Origin: Diacronema lutheri
Taxonomy: Eukaryota > Haptophyta > Pavlovophyceae > Pavlovales > Pavlovaceae
DNA length: 64,000 nt
Assembly (NCBI GenBank): GCA_019448385.1
Contig: JAGTXO010000021.1
Coordinates: forward strand, 434,001 to 498,000
Direction of reading: 5' to 3'
Shown: positions 19,434 through 28,385 of the stretch, piece by piece
How positions within the stretch are numbered: position 1 is the stretch's first letter
Layout: every line of letters begins with the position of its first letter
Made by a program: the position numbers and the translations under genes
The notes under the pieces: model-generated
Told to the model about the DNA's origin: nothing
Seen by the model: the letters and a program-made list of their open reading frames with translations, nothing else
Databases searched by the model: none

Positions 19434-20585
19434 TCAGGCGTACCACGCGCCGTTGCCGTGCAGAGCGCCGGGCTCAAACGACGCGCGCCCCGCAAACACG
19501 TCGATGGTGAGAACGCCACCGCCCACAAACGTTGCGCCGACTGCGACAAAGTGCGGCCGCTCGTCGCCCGGCGCGGGCGAGCGCGCCGCCTCCGGGTACA
19601 TGCCGCCCTCCTGGACCGCGGCGCAGAAGAACGGGCCTCCATCGCTGCCCGCCGAGAGGGCGACCGCGGCGCTCTGCTCCGTGCGCATGGTGAGGGCGAG
19701 AGACGACCACTCGTCCGGCGGGCGATCGAGCGCGCGCGCGCCGCGCATGCCGCGCGCCGCGCGCGCCGCGTCGGCGATGAGCCCGCTCGAGATGACGGCG
19801 CACGAGAGGCCAGAGTCGAAGATACACACGACCGGCCGTTTCATCCGCGCGAGAGGCAGGCGCACGCCGTCAATTTCGAGCGCCGAGACGCGCACCGCGT
19901 AATGGCGGACGGTCGCGCCAAAAGGTCGCAGGTCGACGAGCTGGAGCGCGTCAACAGCGCTGCTGATGAGCGGCGCGGAAGAGAAGGTGAGCACGCGGCG
20001 CGGCGCGTCGATGCGAAATGCGGCGATTTGCAAGCCGCCGCTCGGCGCGTCGGCCGCGTCGCCGCGTGGCAGCTCGAGCTGCGAGAGGAGCGGCCGGCGG
20101 TCGGCGTCGTCGCTTGCGGCGATTAGTCCGAGGAAAAATCCGCCCGACGCGCGCCGGAGGAGCAGGTCCGGCACGCCGACTGTCACGCCGGGCGGTGGAC
20201 TCGACTTGTCGTGCGCGCGCGCGAGGTCGACGCCCGCGACGATGAAGCGATCCGCATGCCGCCAGCGCATCACGCCCACGCCGCCGACGCCGAAAATGGC
20301 GGATGTCGGCGCGCCCGGCGCGGGCGCGAGCGCGTCCGCGCACCCATCGCGCTCGTTGCACCCGCCGTCCGCGGGCACGGTGAGGTGAGGACTGCCCGTG
20401 TCTACAACTGCCTTCACGCGCACACCGCGGCCGAGATCGACGATCGCGCAGAGTGCGCCCACGTCGCATGGGCGGAGTGGGATCTCGAGCGTTGCGCCGG
20501 CGGGCGCCAGCGGCGGCATGCTCGGTGGAGCCGCGAACAGGAGCGGGGCGAGCGAGACTGCTCTCCGCGTGAGGCCGAGCACCAT
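19434..20585 (-). CDS. pepsin-like aspartyl protease domain protein
   Basis: A 383-residue intronless protein with two half-sites of the A1 aspartyl protease fold: VVDTGSPHLTVP near the N-terminus and CIFDSGLSCAVI in the second lobe. Each active-site Asp is followed by Thr/Ser-Gly. VAVGATFVGGGVLTIDV corresponds to the closing strand that normally reads LGDxFLR. An N-terminal hydrophobic segment (RRAVSLAPLLFAAPP) may be a signal or transit peptide. The second-site triad is Asp-Ser-Gly, as in many eukaryotic members, so activity is plausible. ATG 20585 gives a compact protein. Confidence 0.8.
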   Translation of the reverse strand: MVLGLTRRAVSLAPLLFAAPPSMPPLAPAGATLEIPLRPCDVGALCAIVDLGRGVRVKAVVDTGSPHLTVPADGGCNERDGCADALAPAPGAPTSAIFGVGGVGVMRWRHADRFIVAGVDLARAHDKSSPPPGVTVGVPDLLLRRASGGFFLGLIAASDDADRRPLLSQLELPRGDAADAPSGGLQIAAFRIDAPRRVLTFSSAPLISSAVDALQLVDLRPFGATVRHYAVRVSALEIDGVRLPLARMKRPVVCIFDSGLSCAVISSGLIADAARAARGMRGARALDRPPDEWSSLALTMRTEQSAAVALSAGSDGGPFFCAAVQEGGMYPEAARSPAPGDERPHFVAVGATFVGGGVLTIDVFAGRASFEPGALHGNGAWYA

Positions 20586-20679
20586 TTCCTCGAGGTGCGG
20601 TTTGGCGCCCTTTTCGCTGCCTGAGTGTGTGAGTGTGCGCGGCACTGATGAGGTGTCTGAGACCGACTCTGACTGCGAG

Positions 20680-21699
20680 TCAGCCTGTCCGCGCCTCCGG
20701 CGCACCGCCTCCGGCACCGATGAAAAGTTCGAAATCGTCCACGGCGCCGGACGCAACCCCACGCTCCCGCTCCTGTGCCGCCCCCCTCGCCGCCTCCTTT
20801 GCGCGCACGAGCAGCGCGAGCGCGTCGCGTAGCTCGGCGCTCTCGCGCTGCGCAGTCGCGGCAGCCTCGTGCGCGCGCACGACGGCGGCGACGGTCGCCT
20901 CGTCGAGCGCGTCCTCGCCCGCCGCGCGCAGGCACCGCCCGAGATCGCGCGACATCTCCTCCATGTACACGGCGCGCGCGATGCTGCGCTGGAGCGGCGA
21001 CCGTCGGAAAAAGGCAGCGAGGCCATTGGCCGAGCCGTCGTGGTGCGCGCCCGCGCGCAGGTGCGCGCGCGTGAGATTGCACGCGTCGGGCTGGTTGGCT
21101 GCGGGGTCGTCCACCCAGATCGAGAAACAGAAGCGCTCGGCGCGCGCGGGCAGCACGCCGTGCAGCGCGAGCTCGGAGTGGAAGACGACCGCTCGGTTGA
21201 ACACGGGCGCGACAGCCACGCGCGGCGCGGCGAAGGGTGCGAAGACGATCTCGCCGCCGTGACCGGGCTGCCACGCGTCGTTGAGGTACACCACGAGCGT
21301 GAGCACGCGCTTGCTCGGCGGGCCCGGGTTGTCGTGGTGCAGCGCAAACGAGCCGCCGCGCCCGTCGTTGCGCTGCGCCTTGACGCTGATCGCGTCGCCG
21401 GCGGGCGGCGCGCATCCCACGCGCGCGCACACGCGCGTGACGATCTCGGGCACATGCTCGCTCCAGAAGGCGTGAAAAGCGGGGAGGACGTCGCGCGCGC
21501 CCGCGTCGTGCATGTCGAGCTCGTAGACGCCCGGCTTTGGCAGCTTGAGCCCGGCAAAGATCCAGCGGTGCGGCCGAAAGGCGGTGTGGCGGGCGCGCAT
21601 CTCGCTCACGAGGCTGCGCGCGAGGGCTTGATCGAGAAAGTCGTCAACCACGGCGAAGCCCTCGTGGTGCAGCGCGGCGACGTGCTCGTCGCTCAGCAT
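20680..21699 (-). CDS. 2-oxoglutarate/Fe(II)-dependent dioxygenase (prolyl-hydroxylase-like)
   Basis: A 339-residue intronless protein. FALHHDNPG supplies the HxD iron ligands. HGVLPARAERFCFSIWVDD supplies the distal His and the Arg that binds 2-oxoglutarate. GHGGEIVFAPFA and LTLVVYLNDAWQPG are the conserved strands of the prolyl 4-hydroxylase-like fold. A C-terminal helical tail (RAVYMEEMSRDLGRCL...ALLVRAKEAARG) follows. The start ATG 21699 is 55 bp from the divergent exostosin start, implying a shared promoter. Substrate unknown; protein or small-molecule hydroxylation are both possible. No signal peptide is seen. Confidence 0.85.
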   Translation of the reverse strand: MLSDEHVAALHHEGFAVVDDFLDQALARSLVSEMRARHTAFRPHRWIFAGLKLPKPGVYELDMHDAGARDVLPAFHAFWSEHVPEIVTRVCARVGCAPPAGDAISVKAQRNDGRGGSFALHHDNPGPPSKRVLTLVVYLNDAWQPGHGGEIVFAPFAAPRVAVAPVFNRAVVFHSELALHGVLPARAERFCFSIWVDDPAANQPDACNLTRAHLRAGAHHDGSANGLAAFFRRSPLQRSIARAVYMEEMSRDLGRCLRAAGEDALDEATVAAVVRAHEAAATAQRESAELRDALALLVRAKEAARGAAQERERGVASGAVDDFELFIGAGGGAPEARTG

Positions 21700-21754
21700 G
21701 CCCGCCGTCCAGCGGGCGGGGTGCGGTCCCCGCCCTTCCTCTGCAGCAAAACGT

Positions 21755-23152
21755 ATGGAGTCCAGGGCGCGGGAGTCCCGCCGTCGGGGGCACTGCGTCC
21801 GGGCGGTCGCGGCGGCAGCAACGCTGCTCGTGGCGGGCGTGGCGCTATGGCGCAGCGGGCAAATACGCTGGCCCGCGCACGCACACGGCGCGGCACGCGG
21901 CCGTCGCGCACGCCCGGCCGACTGGCCAAGCCGCTCGACGTTTGACGCGACGTGCGCGCGCTCCGCGCCGATACGCACGTGCCCCGGGTACAACGTGTGC
22001 CTCGCGGAGATTTTCGACTTTGACGAGGACGAGATGCTCCGCGCGCGGCGCGACTCGCGGCTCGGCCCGCCACCGCTCGAGAGGGCGCGGCCATGGTGTA
22101 CGCAGTGGAGCTGCATCGACCGCACGTCGTGCGAGCTGCCGTTCAAAATGTACCAATACAAGCCGGACGATCTGCGCGGGATGCAGCTCGCGGACTGCTT
22201 GCAGCCAACCAACCTGTCGCGGCCGGGCATCGTCGAGCACCTCACTGAAGACCCGAGCCGCGCGTGCGCGTTTTGGTTCGAGGTGCGTGAGCGCTGCCGC
22301 GTGCTGCGGCACGTCTCGCGCCTCAAGCACTGGCGCGGCAATGGGCTCAACCACGTCTTCGTCGTGCACACGGACGAGGGGATCTCGGCGGTGGAGCGCG
22401 TCAAGTACTTTGGGCGCGCGGCGATCGCGCAGGGCCACGCCACCGCCGAGCGCTTTGTGCGAGGTCTTGACATTGCGCTTGGCTTGCGTCCCAAAAAGTT
22501 CACCACGCCCGACGCGCAGCTCGCGGCGTCGCCGCCGTGGGCGCGGCGATACCTGCTCACCTTCAAAGGCGCAGTGACCCACCGCGCGCGCGTGCGCGCG
22601 GGGATGCACCACGACGCGCGCCGGCGTGTGCTCCTCGTCACCTACCCCAACCCGCACCAGTGTCTTGCGAGCACAAGCGTGGACCACCCCCATGCGCAAC
22701 GCCGCTCGCACGCCTTCTCGCCGCTCCACGCCGACTGCTGCGTCAAGCTGCGCGCACACTACACGAGCTACAATTACGGCTCGCTGATGAACACCACGTT
22801 TGCCCTCATCACGCCTGGCCGCCAGCCAGCCTCGTACCGCCTCGCCGAGACGATGGCGAGCGGCTGCATCCCGGTCTTCTTCGGCTTCGAGGACGCGATG
22901 CTGCCGCACGCGCAGCTCATCGACTGGCGCGCGCTCTCGCTCTCCGCGCCCGTCGACGTCGACTTTGAGGGCAAGCTGCTGCCGCGCCTCGAAGCGCTCG
23001 TCGCGGACCGCGAACGAATCCTCCGCATGCAGCGCGCGCTCAGGCGCGCGCTCGGCTACTTCCTCGACCGGCCGGACGGCACGCCCGCCGGCGACGTTGC
23101 CATCGTCGAGACGCTGCGCAAGCGCTTCTCCTTCGAGCTGCGCCGCAACTGA
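21755..23152 (+). CDS. exostosin-family (GT47) glycosyltransferase
   Basis: A 465-residue type II membrane protein: a basic N-terminus, then the anchor VRAVAAAATLLVAGVALW, then a Golgi-lumenal catalytic domain. The exostosin signature is clear: LLTFKGAV, TFALITPGRQPASYRLAETM, GCIPVFFGFEDAMLPHAQLI and IDWRALSL. Paired cysteines in the stem (CPGYNVCLAEI, WCTQWSC) suggest disulfides. GT47 enzymes add sugars to glycans of the wall or scales; the acceptor is unknown. An upstream in-frame ATG (21698) overlaps the divergent oxygenase start and is less likely. No introns. Confidence 0.85.
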   Translation: MESRARESRRRGHCVRAVAAAATLLVAGVALWRSGQIRWPAHAHGAARGRRARPADWPSRSTFDATCARSAPIRTCPGYNVCLAEIFDFDEDEMLRARRDSRLGPPPLERARPWCTQWSCIDRTSCELPFKMYQYKPDDLRGMQLADCLQPTNLSRPGIVEHLTEDPSRACAFWFEVRERCRVLRHVSRLKHWRGNGLNHVFVVHTDEGISAVERVKYFGRAAIAQGHATAERFVRGLDIALGLRPKKFTTPDAQLAASPPWARRYLLTFKGAVTHRARVRAGMHHDARRRVLLVTYPNPHQCLASTSVDHPHAQRRSHAFSPLHADCCVKLRAHYTSYNYGSLMNTTFALITPGRQPASYRLAETMASGCIPVFFGFEDAMLPHAQLIDWRALSLSAPVDVDFEGKLLPRLEALVADRERILRMQRALRRALGYFLDRPDGTPAGDVAIVETLRKRFSFELRRN

Positions 23153-23218
23153 CGCGCGCGCGCCGTGCTGTGAGTAGATCAAGTACGTGTGATTTCAAAT
23201 TTGTGAAACGAGCTTCCA

Positions 23219-23289
23219 CATCACCCTCTCGCCCACTGCTCAACATCACCCTCTCGAGCCTCTGTGGAGCAGTGGGCGAGAGGGTGATG
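23219..23289. repeat. perfect 23-bp inverted repeat with third partial copy in loop
   Basis: Arm CATCACCCTCTCGCCCACTG CTC at 23219-23241 has its exact reverse complement at 23267-23289. The 25-base loop contains a further direct copy of the first 13 bases (23244-23256). It lies between two convergent stop codons (23152 and 23314), so it is in both 3' ends and could terminate or stabilise both transcripts. Confidence 0.95.
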
Positions 23290-23313
23290 CGGAGCGGCGA
23301 AGGTCCAAGCGTC

Positions 23314-24501
23314 TCACGTGACGCGCAGCCGGCAAAAGCGCTCATGTCCGTTGAAGTCGCGGATCGACTCGACAAACTCGAGGCGCACGTGCGGGCGATC
23401 GCCGAGCCACGCGCGGATGAGCGGCGGGTGCGTCGGATCGACCTCGAGCCACACCTCGCAGCCGCGCGCGCGAAGCAGGGCGGGCGCTCTCTCGAGGATC
23501 GCGATGATCACGTCTAGGCCCTCCCGTCCGCCGCAGAGCGCGCGCTTATCCTCCCATGCCGCGACCTCGGGCTCGAGCGAGGGCATGTCGGCCTCAGGAA
23601 TATAGGGCGGGTTGCTCAACAGCACGTCGTACAGCGCCGCCGGTGCGCCGCCGCTCACCGCGCGGCCGTCGGCCTGCGCGTCGGCGGCGCTCGGCGCGAG
23701 CCGCTCGATTGGCAAGAGGATCGACTCGTACCGCGCGTCGAGCCCGAGGGCGCGCGCGTTCTGGCGCGCGAGCGACACGGCCTCCTCGGCGACGTCGATG
23801 GCGGTGCAGCGCGCGTGCGGCACGCGCGCGAGCACGGCGAGGCCGATCGCGCCAGTGCCGCAGCCGACGTCGAGGACGTGAACTGGCGGTGCGGGCCCGC
23901 AGCCGGCATCGACGTGCGGTGGCGCGGAGAACGCGGCGCACCTAGCGAGCGCGAGCTCGACGAGCTCCTCGGTCTCGGGCCGCGGCACGAGCACGGGCGC
24001 GCGAACGCGCAGCGTCAGCTCGAGGAACGACCATTCGCCAATGATCAGCTGCACCGGCTTGCGCGCCAGCCGCTCCGCCACCATCCGCCCAAATTCTGCG
24101 CGATGCGCCGGCGCGAGCGGCTCGAGGCCGTGCGTCGCGAGGATGCCGCGGCTTTGGCTGCCGAGCACATGCGCGAGCAAAAACTCGGCCGAGGCGTCGG
24201 GCTCAGGCACGCCCGCCGCGCGCAGCGCGTCCACGGCGCCGCGCAGCGCTGCGCGCACGCTCCCGCCTTCCGCGGACGCTCCCGGCTCGTCGTCCCGCGA
24301 TGTAGAGCGCGCCGAGGCGCGGAGCACGGTGTGCTGCGCGCGCGCGCGCGCCCGCGGACCAGCGTGCCTCGCCAGCGCGGACGCGTGATGGGATGCCGCG
24401 CCCCTGGCGCTCGCAGCGACGCACGTGGCCGCGAGCATCAGCATGGTGTCGGTCCGCTGAGCCAACCGACCACTGTGTTGAGCAGCTTGGTGTTGAGTCA
24501 T
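23314..24501 (-). CDS. PrmC/HemK release-factor glutamine methyltransferase, organelle-targeted
   Basis: A 395-residue intronless protein. PrmC methylates the glutamine of the GGQ motif in class I organellar release factors. The helical N-domain (AGVPEPDASAEFLLAHVLG) and linker (RKPVQLIIGEWSF) precede VPRPETEELVELAL, SAM motif I VLDVGCGTGAIGLAVL, and the catalytic NPPY in LLSNPPYIPEADM. The C-terminal FNGHERFCRLRVT is typical. About 75 extra N-terminal residues, hydrophobic then Arg/Ser/Ala-rich (TMLMLAATCVAASARGAAS), look like a signal plus transit peptide for plastid or mitochondrion. An alternative start is the internal Met near 24444. Confidence 0.9.
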   Translation of the reverse strand: MTQHQAAQHSGRLAQRTDTMLMLAATCVAASARGAASHHASALARHAGPRARARAQHTVLRASARSTSRDDEPGASAEGGSVRAALRGAVDALRAAGVPEPDASAEFLLAHVLGSQSRGILATHGLEPLAPAHRAEFGRMVAERLARKPVQLIIGEWSFLELTLRVRAPVLVPRPETEELVELALARCAAFSAPPHVDAGCGPAPPVHVLDVGCGTGAIGLAVLARVPHARCTAIDVAEEAVSLARQNARALGLDARYESILLPIERLAPSAADAQADGRAVSGGAPAALYDVLLSNPPYIPEADMPSLEPEVAAWEDKRALCGGREGLDVIIAILERAPALLRARGCEVWLEVDPTHPPLIRAWLGDRPHVRLEFVESIRDFNGHERFCRLRVT

Positions 24502-24624
24502 GTCACGCGCGGCCGCTTGAGAACTGAGACGCTGAGCTGGCGACCTGGGCGGCCATTTGGAGGAGCGCCCTTTGCTGCGAATGGCAAAGACAGTACGTTG
24601 TCCTGCCCTCGCGGCCGTTTGACG

Positions 24625-25239
24625 TCAGCTCGCAGCTCCCGTCGCAGCACCCGCACCCGAGGCCGGCGCCGAAGGGCCGGGAGGCGGGGCGAGCGCGTTG
24701 GCCGCGGCCCCAGCGCTTGTTTCCATGGCTGGCGCGTGCCACGTGCTCAGCTGACACTTTTTGAAGTGCGGGGCGAGTACCGATTTTCGCGCCGGTTTGC
24801 TCGCAAGCGCGGTGGCGATCGCTTCGGGCTGCTCGACCCAGAGCGCGTGCGCCACGCCCGACTGCTCGAGCTGCCGCGCCAGATTGAGCAGCTGCGTCTC
24901 GCCTTTCACCTCGAGAACAGCCTTGTGCATGCCGTCGACGGCGTCCAGCGCAATGTACGCGCGCACATCGTCATCGTCCAGGTGCTTTGCGATCGCCGCG
25001 ACCGACGCGTGGCAGCCCTGCGCGACGAGCGAGCCGAGCGGCCAGCCGACCTTTTCCTGCAGATCTCGCCGCAGCACAACGTACTGGAAGATCGGATCAG
25101 CGGAGTCGGCGGACATGGTGGTATGTCGACGCAGCGGCGTGGCGGCCGAGAGCAGCGCCGCGCTCCGGTCGGGGCGCGCCGCCAGCACGGCAAGCGCGAG
25201 GACTCTGCGCGACAGATATTGACCAAATCGCGCGGCCAT
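24625..25239 (-). CDS. PTRHD1: PTRHD1-type peptidyl-tRNA hydrolase (PTH2 family)
   Basis: A 204-residue protein with the PTH2 fold. FQYVVLRRDLQEKVGWPLGSLVAQGCHAS is the first strand and helix, recalling animal PTRHD1. KAVLEVKGETQLLNLARQLEQSGVAHALWVEQPE and the ending KPARKSVLAPHFKKCQL complete the domain. PTRHD1 proteins are proposed peptidyl-tRNA hydrolases, and their catalytic lysine is replaced compared with archaeal PTH2. An N-terminal basic/hydroxylated leader (MAARFGQYLSRRVLALAVLA) suggests mitochondrial targeting, and an Ala/Pro tail follows the domain. Start ATG 25239 is 30 bp from the divergent carrier ATG at 25270. An in-frame ATG at 25269 is possible but would overlap that start. 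Confidence 0.85.
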   Translation of the reverse strand: MAARFGQYLSRRVLALAVLAARPDRSAALLSAATPLRRHTTMSADSADPIFQYVVLRRDLQEKVGWPLGSLVAQGCHASVAAIAKHLDDDDVRAYIALDAVDGMHKAVLEVKGETQLLNLARQLEQSGVAHALWVEQPEAIATALASKPARKSVLAPHFKKCQLSTWHAPAMETSAGAAANALAPPPGPSAPASGAGAATGAAS

Positions 25240-25269
25240 GAATTTTATGCGTGCGGACGCGAGGCACAT

Positions 25270-26412
25270 ATGGTAGCAATGGCGAGGATGCCGCGAGATC
25301 GGATGCCGAGAGCCCTCGCTCTCGCATGCTTCCTGCCCGCGTGCACGCTCGCGATTGTGGCCGAGCGCAGGCCGCGATTCTCGGTGGACTTCCGGCGTGG
25401 ACTCTCGGGCTCGCTGGCCGGCGCTCTGACCAACGGCCTCCTGCACCCGCTCGACACCGTCAAGACGGTGCGCCAAGCCAACAGGGCGCAGTTCCCAGGC
25501 ACGTTCCGCACGATCCGACGGATTTGGCAGCAGAATGGGCCGCGCGGGCTGTACGGCGGGCTGGGCACTGCGATGGTCGGCGCAATGCCGTCCTCGTTCG
25601 TCTTCTTCGGCACGTACGAGTTCATGAAGGCGCGGCTGCAAGCGCTCAAGCCCGACTGCTCGCTCGACGAGCGCGCGCGTATACACGTCGTCTCGGCGGC
25701 GTGCGGCAACGCGGCGTCGTCGCTCATCTTCGTGCCCAAGGAGATGGTGAAGCAGCGGCTGCAGGCCGCGCGCGTCGCGGGCGTCTCGACGGGCGTGCGG
25801 CAGGTCGTCTCGACCATCGTGAAGGAGCACGGCGTGCGCGGGCTGTATGCCGCCTACTCGGCAACCATCATGCGGAACATCCCAACGACGGTGCTCAAAT
25901 TCCTCATCTACGAGGAGCTGCGCCTGCGCCTCGCCGCGTCCGACGAGAGTGCGACCCTGCGCGTCCGCTCGATGGCGTGCGGCGCGATCTCGGGCGCGTG
26001 CTCGTCCGTGCTGATGACGCCGCTCGACGTCGTCAAGACGCGCCTTGCGACTGGCCAATATGCCGCAACGCTCGGCATGCGCCGCTCGCTCGTCAAGCTG
26101 GCGACGGAGGAGGGCCTCAGCGGGCTCTTCGCCGGCGCGAAGGCGCGAATGGTTGGAGCTGCGCTTTTCTCGGCCATCGGCCTCAGCTGCTACGAGGCGT
26201 GCAAGCAGCTGTTGCGCTGCGAGGACGGCGCCAACTTGGCCGACGCGCCGCGCGGCGCCGAGCCGACTCGAGCGCGGCCGGCGCACGTGCCGCTGCCGCC
26301 TGCGCGCAGAGCAGCGGCGGCGGCGCACGACGGCCGCGCAGACGGGCCCGCGGGCGCGCGTGCGCGCCGCGCGGGCCGGCAACGCGCGAGCCCGTGGGCG
26401 AGGGAGGCGTGA
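25270..26412 (+). CDS. mitochondrial carrier family (SLC25) transporter
   Basis: A 380-residue intronless protein with three mitochondrial-carrier repeats. Repeat signatures are HPLDTVKTVRQ, VPKEMVKQRLQ and TPLDVVKTRLA, the PxD/ExxK/R pattern that forms the matrix gate. Each is followed by the GLYxG-type motif (GPRGLYGGLG, GVRGLYAAYS, GLSGLFAGAK). The middle repeat has Lys-Glu where Asp is usual. The hydrophobic N-terminal stretch (ALALACFLPACTLAIVA) is unusual for the family and could be an organelle signal, so a plastid envelope or mitochondrial location are both open. The SAM carrier group (SLC25A26) is the closest I can suggest. A Pro/Ala/Arg-rich tail of about 50 residues ends the protein. 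Confidence 0.85.
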   Translation: MVAMARMPRDRMPRALALACFLPACTLAIVAERRPRFSVDFRRGLSGSLAGALTNGLLHPLDTVKTVRQANRAQFPGTFRTIRRIWQQNGPRGLYGGLGTAMVGAMPSSFVFFGTYEFMKARLQALKPDCSLDERARIHVVSAACGNAASSLIFVPKEMVKQRLQAARVAGVSTGVRQVVSTIVKEHGVRGLYAAYSATIMRNIPTTVLKFLIYEELRLRLAASDESATLRVRSMACGAISGACSSVLMTPLDVVKTRLATGQYAATLGMRRSLVKLATEEGLSGLFAGAKARMVGAALFSAIGLSCYEACKQLLRCEDGANLADAPRGAEPTRARPAHVPLPPARRAAAAAHDGRADGPAGARARRAGRQRASPWAREA

Positions 26413-26559
26413 GGCGCCGGCAGATGGTGGGGCTGTTGACGAGTCGACGTCGGTGCAGTCGCATTGGCTCCGAGACGCCAGTGGATGTGTGGGGGGGGGC
26501 TCCGAACCTGAAAGTGTCCGGGAGTATAGCTGATGGGCATCCGGCATCACTCACGACAC

Positions 26560-28335
26560 TCACCGACACTCGCGTGCAGCCTGCGCACTGTAGCCGTCCG
26601 CCAGCCTCGAGCCGGACGAGCCCATCAGCTGCATGGGCACGTCCGACGGTGCGCGCACGACTGCGTTCCGCCGCCGTGCGCGGCTGCGCGTCACGAGCGA
26701 GACTGCGAGCGCGCCGACGAGGATGGTGCAGAGCAGCGCGGCCGGTCGTGCGACTGTGCGAGGCTCGGGCGCGGATCGAAGCAGCGAGCGCTCCGCATGC
26801 AGTCGGACGTGCTCGGATGTGGCGAGCGCGGGCAGCGCCGTCGTCTTGGCCGGCATCGGGTGGCGCATGAAGAACTCAAACATGAGCTCGTTGGTCTCAA
26901 CCTCGAACGAGCAGAACCCTGCCGAGGCGCGTGCCGTGCGCGCAGCGGGCGGTGAGCGCGCGCGCTCATCGCTCGGCCCGCGCGCGGCCGCGCGCGGCGG
27001 CGCTCGCGCGCTCTCACCGAACTGCCGGTCGAGGGTGCGACTCAGTGACAGGCAGCCAGAGGGGTAACGATGGCCGCCGTTGGCGATGAGGACAAGGGCG
27101 ACGTCGGCGCCGTCGGCGCAGCCCGAGTAGCTGACGCGCGTCACGTGCTCCGAGAGCGGCTGCTGCGCGGGCGTCGGCTCGCATCGGTTGTGCGCCACCC
27201 AACGGCCGATCGCGTCCGGTACGCCCGTGCGCCAATAAGCCGGACCGCCGCCATCGTACGGGTTGATCGGGTCTGCGAGGCCGTGAAAGGCGATGATGGG
27301 CACCGCGCGCGTCGCGTTATTCGGCCGCGGGTACCGCACGCCCGCGACCGGCCCGACCGCCGCGACGATGGCGGGCAGCTCGCTCGCGAGACGCGAGGAC
27401 ATGCGCGCGCCGCGCGAGAAGCCAGTCGCATATACACGCGTGTTGTCGACGCAGGCGCGCGCGCGGATGGTGGCGAGGACGTCGGTGACGTAGGCGATGT
27501 CATCGGGCCCACTTGCCGCCGCGCGCGCGTCGCGCTCCACGTTGAGAAAGCGGCCAACGCCCTCGAGGGTCGCGTACAAAAAGCCGAAACGGTCGGATGC
27601 GGCGGCGAGGCGTGAGCGGTTGGCTTGGCGCTCGGCCGAATCGTCGGAGCCCGGGAACTCGAGGATGAGCGGCGAGGCGATGTGCGGGTGGCTCGCATAC
27701 AGTGCGGGCACGTGCAGCAGAAAGCGCCGCGCGCGCCCTTGCGAGACGAGCGCGTGCGCGGTCGTGCCGACAGCCGGCGGTTGCGCCGGTGCGGGCGTGC
27801 GGCACGGCGGCGCCGCGCGGGACCAGCGCTCGTACGCGTAGGCGGGCGGGTCCGCGTCGCGCCGCACGGGCGCGGGCGGGCTCTCTGGCGCCGACACAGC
27901 CTCGCCCGCCGCGCCCAGCTCCGCCCCCGCCGGCGGCGAAGCGGGCGGCGAGGGCGAGGGCACGGGCATTGGCGTGGCGACGGGCGACGGGCGCGCGAGT
28001 TGCGGCGGCGGGCAATGCCTGCCGCGGCACGCGTGGGCCGCGCTGGAACCGGCGGCTAGCCGTGCCGTGACCGCGCCGGCGGGGACGTGCGCCGAGCGCC
28101 GCGCGGCGGCGGCGCGGGCCGCCGCCTCGCGGCGCGTGAGCGGCGGCGGCAGCGGCGGCGGCGACGACGGTGGCCAGGACGGCGGCGGAGAAGGGGGTGT
28201 GCTAGGCGGCGTCGGGCTGGGTGGCGGGCTCGGCGGTGGCCGGCAATGCGGGTTGCTCGGGTACCGCTCGCAGTTGATCGCCGCCGCGCACGCCGCCCAT
28301 GCGAGCACGGCGCACAGCCGCCACATTTCGGTCAT
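26560..28335 (-). CDS. secreted/anchored PHB-depolymerase-like esterase with Pro-rich stalk
   Basis: A 591-residue intronless protein: signal peptide (MWRLCAVLAWAACAAAINC), a Ser-Pro/Pro-Pro stalk of pherophorin type (residues about 33-66), a linker with paired Cys, then an alpha/beta hydrolase domain of the LpqC/polyhydroxybutyrate depolymerase group. The nucleophile elbow is ATGFSRGARMSS, the oxyanion strand PLILEFPGSDDS, the acid residue is near AFHGLADPINPYDGG, and the His is in ANGGHRYPSG. A C-terminal hydrophobic helix (PAALLCTILVGALAVSLV) followed by RSRARRR anchors it in a membrane. It probably cleaves ester bonds of extracellular polymers or wall phenolics; the substrate is unknown. 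Confidence 0.8.
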   Translation of the reverse strand: MTEMWRLCAVLAWAACAAAINCERYPSNPHCRPPPSPPPSPTPPSTPPSPPPSWPPSSPPPLPPPLTRREAAARAAAARRSAHVPAGAVTARLAAGSSAAHACRGRHCPPPQLARPSPVATPMPVPSPSPPASPPAGAELGAAGEAVSAPESPPAPVRRDADPPAYAYERWSRAAPPCRTPAPAQPPAVGTTAHALVSQGRARRFLLHVPALYASHPHIASPLILEFPGSDDSAERQANRSRLAAASDRFGFLYATLEGVGRFLNVERDARAAASGPDDIAYVTDVLATIRARACVDNTRVYATGFSRGARMSSRLASELPAIVAAVGPVAGVRYPRPNNATRAVPIIAFHGLADPINPYDGGGPAYWRTGVPDAIGRWVAHNRCEPTPAQQPLSEHVTRVSYSGCADGADVALVLIANGGHRYPSGCLSLSRTLDRQFGESARAPPRAAARGPSDERARSPPAARTARASAGFCSFEVETNELMFEFFMRHPMPAKTTALPALATSEHVRLHAERSLLRSAPEPRTVARPAALLCTILVGALAVSLVTRSRARRRNAVVRAPSDVPMQLMGSSGSRLADGYSAQAARECR

Positions 28336-28385
28336 GGTATCCGCCTTATAACGGCACTCAACAAGGAGCTCCTCGGACCGTCCGC

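Noticed and set aside
19434-21557. A single long minus-strand frame spanning the aspartyl protease and part of the oxygenase
   Set aside because: Only 20585-19434 of this frame is protease-like; the upstream part is the shadow of the oxygenase, whose own frame has the iron and 2-oxoglutarate ligands.
8776-23289. Inverted repeats as terminal repeats of a mobile element
   Set aside because: The three repeats differ in sequence, have short loops without a transposase, and show no target duplications.
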